Shown here in pieces: positions 5,769 through 7,112 of a stretch of DNA of 7,112 nucleotides. How positions within the stretch are numbered: the stretch's first letter is position 1; the number at the start of each line of letters is the position of its first letter. The DNA comes from Bacteroidales bacterium. GTDB lineage: Bacteria > Bacteroidota > Bacteroidia > Bacteroidales > Bacteroidaceae. The notes under the pieces are model-generated. The model was given only the letters and a program-made list of their open reading frames with translations. It was not told the DNA's origin and searched no databases. The DNA lies in NCBI GenBank assembly GCA_004557185.1, contig SFEP01000084.1, positions 1 to 7,112 on the forward strand. Reading direction: 5' to 3'. The position numbers and the translations under genes were made by a program.

Positions 5769-7112
5769 ATGAAATACCCTATCGGCATACAGACTTTCGA
5801 AGACATTATTAAAAACGGTTTTGTTTACGTAGACAAGACCCACTTGGTGCACAACCTTGTCACCACAAGTAAGGTAGTCTTTCTCGGCCGCCCGCGCCGC
5901 TTCGGCAAGAGCCTGCTGTTGTCTACCATCGAGAGTTATTTCCAAGGTAAAAAGGAACTCTTCAAGGGGCTGGCCATCGAAGCGCTGGAAAAGGAGTGGA
6001 AGGCTTACCCCGTGCTGACGCTGTCGTTCGGCCGACAGGATTTCACGAGATCCGAGGTGCTTGAAAAAGGCATCCACACCTTTCTCCGTAACGCCGAGGA
6101 GAAATACGGTATTGTCCATGCCAACGACACCCTTGGCGACCGCTTTTTTGACTTGCTCCGCCAAATTTACAAAAAGACGGGCCGCCAAGTGGTGGTACTC
6201 ATCGACGAGTACGACAAACCGCTGCTCGACGTGATGGAGTCGAAGGCCAAAGTGGAGTATCACGGCGAACAGATAACGCTGGAAGAACACAACCGCAACC
6301 TGCTCAAGAGTTTCTACGCCACTTTCAAGGATGCCGACAAATACCTCCGCTTCGTCATGCTCACGGGCGTCACCAAGTTCTCGCAGATAAGCGTGTTCAG
6401 CGGTTTCAATCAGCCCGACGACATTTCCATGGAGGTGCAGTACGAAAGCATCTGCGGTATCACGGCCGAGGAGATGGAGGCGTACTTCGCCGAGCCGATT
6501 GCCGCATTAGCCGCCCAAGAGCAGGTGAGTGTAGAGGAGGAGAAAGTGCTATTAAAGCAGCAATACGACGGTTACCACTTTGGTCCGAGCATGCAGGACG
6601 TGTACAATCCGTTTAGTCTGCTCAACTGCTTCAAAAAAAACTTCCGCGACAACTACTGGTTCCGCACCGCCACCCCCACCTACCTCACGAAACTGCTGCA
6701 GCACACCGACACCTGCTTCAACGAATTAGCAGGAAAATGGTACGACAGCACCGAGTTCGTCGACTACAAGGCCGACGTGCAGCGCCCCCTGCCCATGCTC
6801 TACCAGAGCGGCTACCTCACCATCAAGGACTTCGATGCCGAAGATTTCGAATACCTCCTCGATTTTCCCAACCAAGAGGTTCGCAAGGGCTTCGTCAACA
6901 TGCTCTCCACGGGCTACTTTGCCCAAAACGACGTGGAGCACCGCAGCTGGATAGACCGTGTGCGCCGAGCCCTGCGCACCGGCGACCTCGACACCTTCCA
7001 TCTCGAACTCAAATCGCTGCTCGCCTCCGTGTCCTATCGCTTTCACGACAAGAAAGACGAGCGGCAGAACGAGCGGCATTTCCAGTACACCTTCTACCTC
7101 ATCATGCAGATG
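5769..7112 (+). CDS. AAA-ATPase-like / PD-(D/E)XK family protein, 3' end outside window
   Basis: An open frame runs from ATG 5769 to the last base, giving 448 codons without a stop. It starts MKYPIGIQTFEDIIKNGFVYVDKT, the typical opening of the large Bacteroidetes family with an AAA-ATPase-like domain (PF09820-type) and a C-terminal PD-(D/E)XK nuclease domain (DUF1703-type). Walker A is GRPRRFGKS (40-48), Walker B is VVVLIDEYDKP (141-151), and LTGVTKFS (198-205) is the sensor-like strand. Family signatures QQYDGYHFG (264-272), YNPFSLL (279-285) and the RTATPTYL block (299-306) follow. Members are usually somewhat over 500 residues, so most of the nuclease domain lies beyond the window and its active site cannot be assessed. 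The cellular role of the family is not established; members occur in many copies per genome, and defence or mobile-element roles are only suggested. The ATG lies 36 bases after the preceding stop with no clear ribosome-binding site. Early codons are richer in A/T-ending choices than the later part. Confidence 0.9.
   Translation, partial: MKYPIGIQTFEDIIKNGFVYVDKTHLVHNLVTTSKVVFLGRPRRFGKSLLLSTIESYFQGKKELFKGLAIEALEKEWKAYPVLTLSFGRQDFTRSEVLEKGIHTFLRNAEEKYGIVHANDTLGDRFFDLLRQIYKKTGRQVVVLIDEYDKPLLDVMESKAKVEYHGEQITLEEHNRNLLKSFYATFKDADKYLRFVMLTGVTKFSQISVFSGFNQPDDISMEVQYESICGITAEEMEAYFAEPIAALAAQEQVSVEEEKVLLKQQYDGYHFGPSMQDVYNPFSLLNCFKKNFRDNYWFRTATPTYLTKLLQHTDTCFNELAGKWYDSTEFVDYKADVQRPLPMLYQSGYLTIKDFDAEDFEYLLDFPNQEVRKGFVNMLSTGYFAQNDVEHRSWIDRVRRALRTGDLDTFHLELKSLLASVSYRFHDKKDERQNERHFQYTFYLIMQM

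Noticed and set aside
2667..6290. A 1207-codon minus-strand frame antisense to typA, the EEP gene and the start of the AAA gene
   Set aside because: All three plus-strand genes happen to be in the same frame, and this antisense frame is in codon register with them. Its stops would need sense codons TTA, CTA or TCA, which are rare in this GC-rich codon usage. The sense proteins have clear families; the antisense product is Val/His/Gly-rich shadow sequence.

Overview
The window reads as chromosomal DNA of a GC-rich member of the Bacteroidales, probably Prevotellaceae-like. Three things point there. The MetRS carries KISTS where most MetRS have KMSKS, plus a C-terminal tRNA-binding domain. The TypA and MetRS sequences have the look of Bacteroidales proteins. 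Promoter candidates match the Bacteroidetes -7 consensus TAnnTTTG, and starts lack Shine-Dalgarno sequences and sit behind A/T- or A/C-rich leaders. The genus is an inference from memory of these families; no search was possible.

Layout. Positions 1-352 contain no convincing gene. The first 68 bases are an A/T-rich array of three 21-bp units closed by a perfect 14-bp inverted repeat; a GC-rich stretch with small hairpins follows, then a strong stem-loop that looks like the metG terminator. metG (methionyl-tRNA synthetase) fills 353-2392 on the minus strand. Positions 2393-2819 are a divergent promoter region with one TAnnTTTG box facing each way, a structured metG leader and an 11-bp inverted repeat whose two copies have the same orientation relative to their downstream gene. 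From 2820 three genes run on the plus strand: typA/bipA (translational GTPase), a membrane-anchored endonuclease/exonuclease/phosphatase-family protein, and the 5' 448 codons of an AAA-ATPase-like/PD-(D/E)XK protein cut off by the window end. The gaps between them are 60 and 36 bases with no visible terminator, so co-transcription is possible.

Functionally this is a translation-related core (metG, typA) followed by accessory genes. Most of the window is ordinary. The parts most worth a second look are the left-edge repeat array with the short reading frame through it, the intergenic inverted repeat and metG leader structure, and the change in codon use within the AAA-ATPase gene. I did not find convincing evidence of a new multi-gene system.
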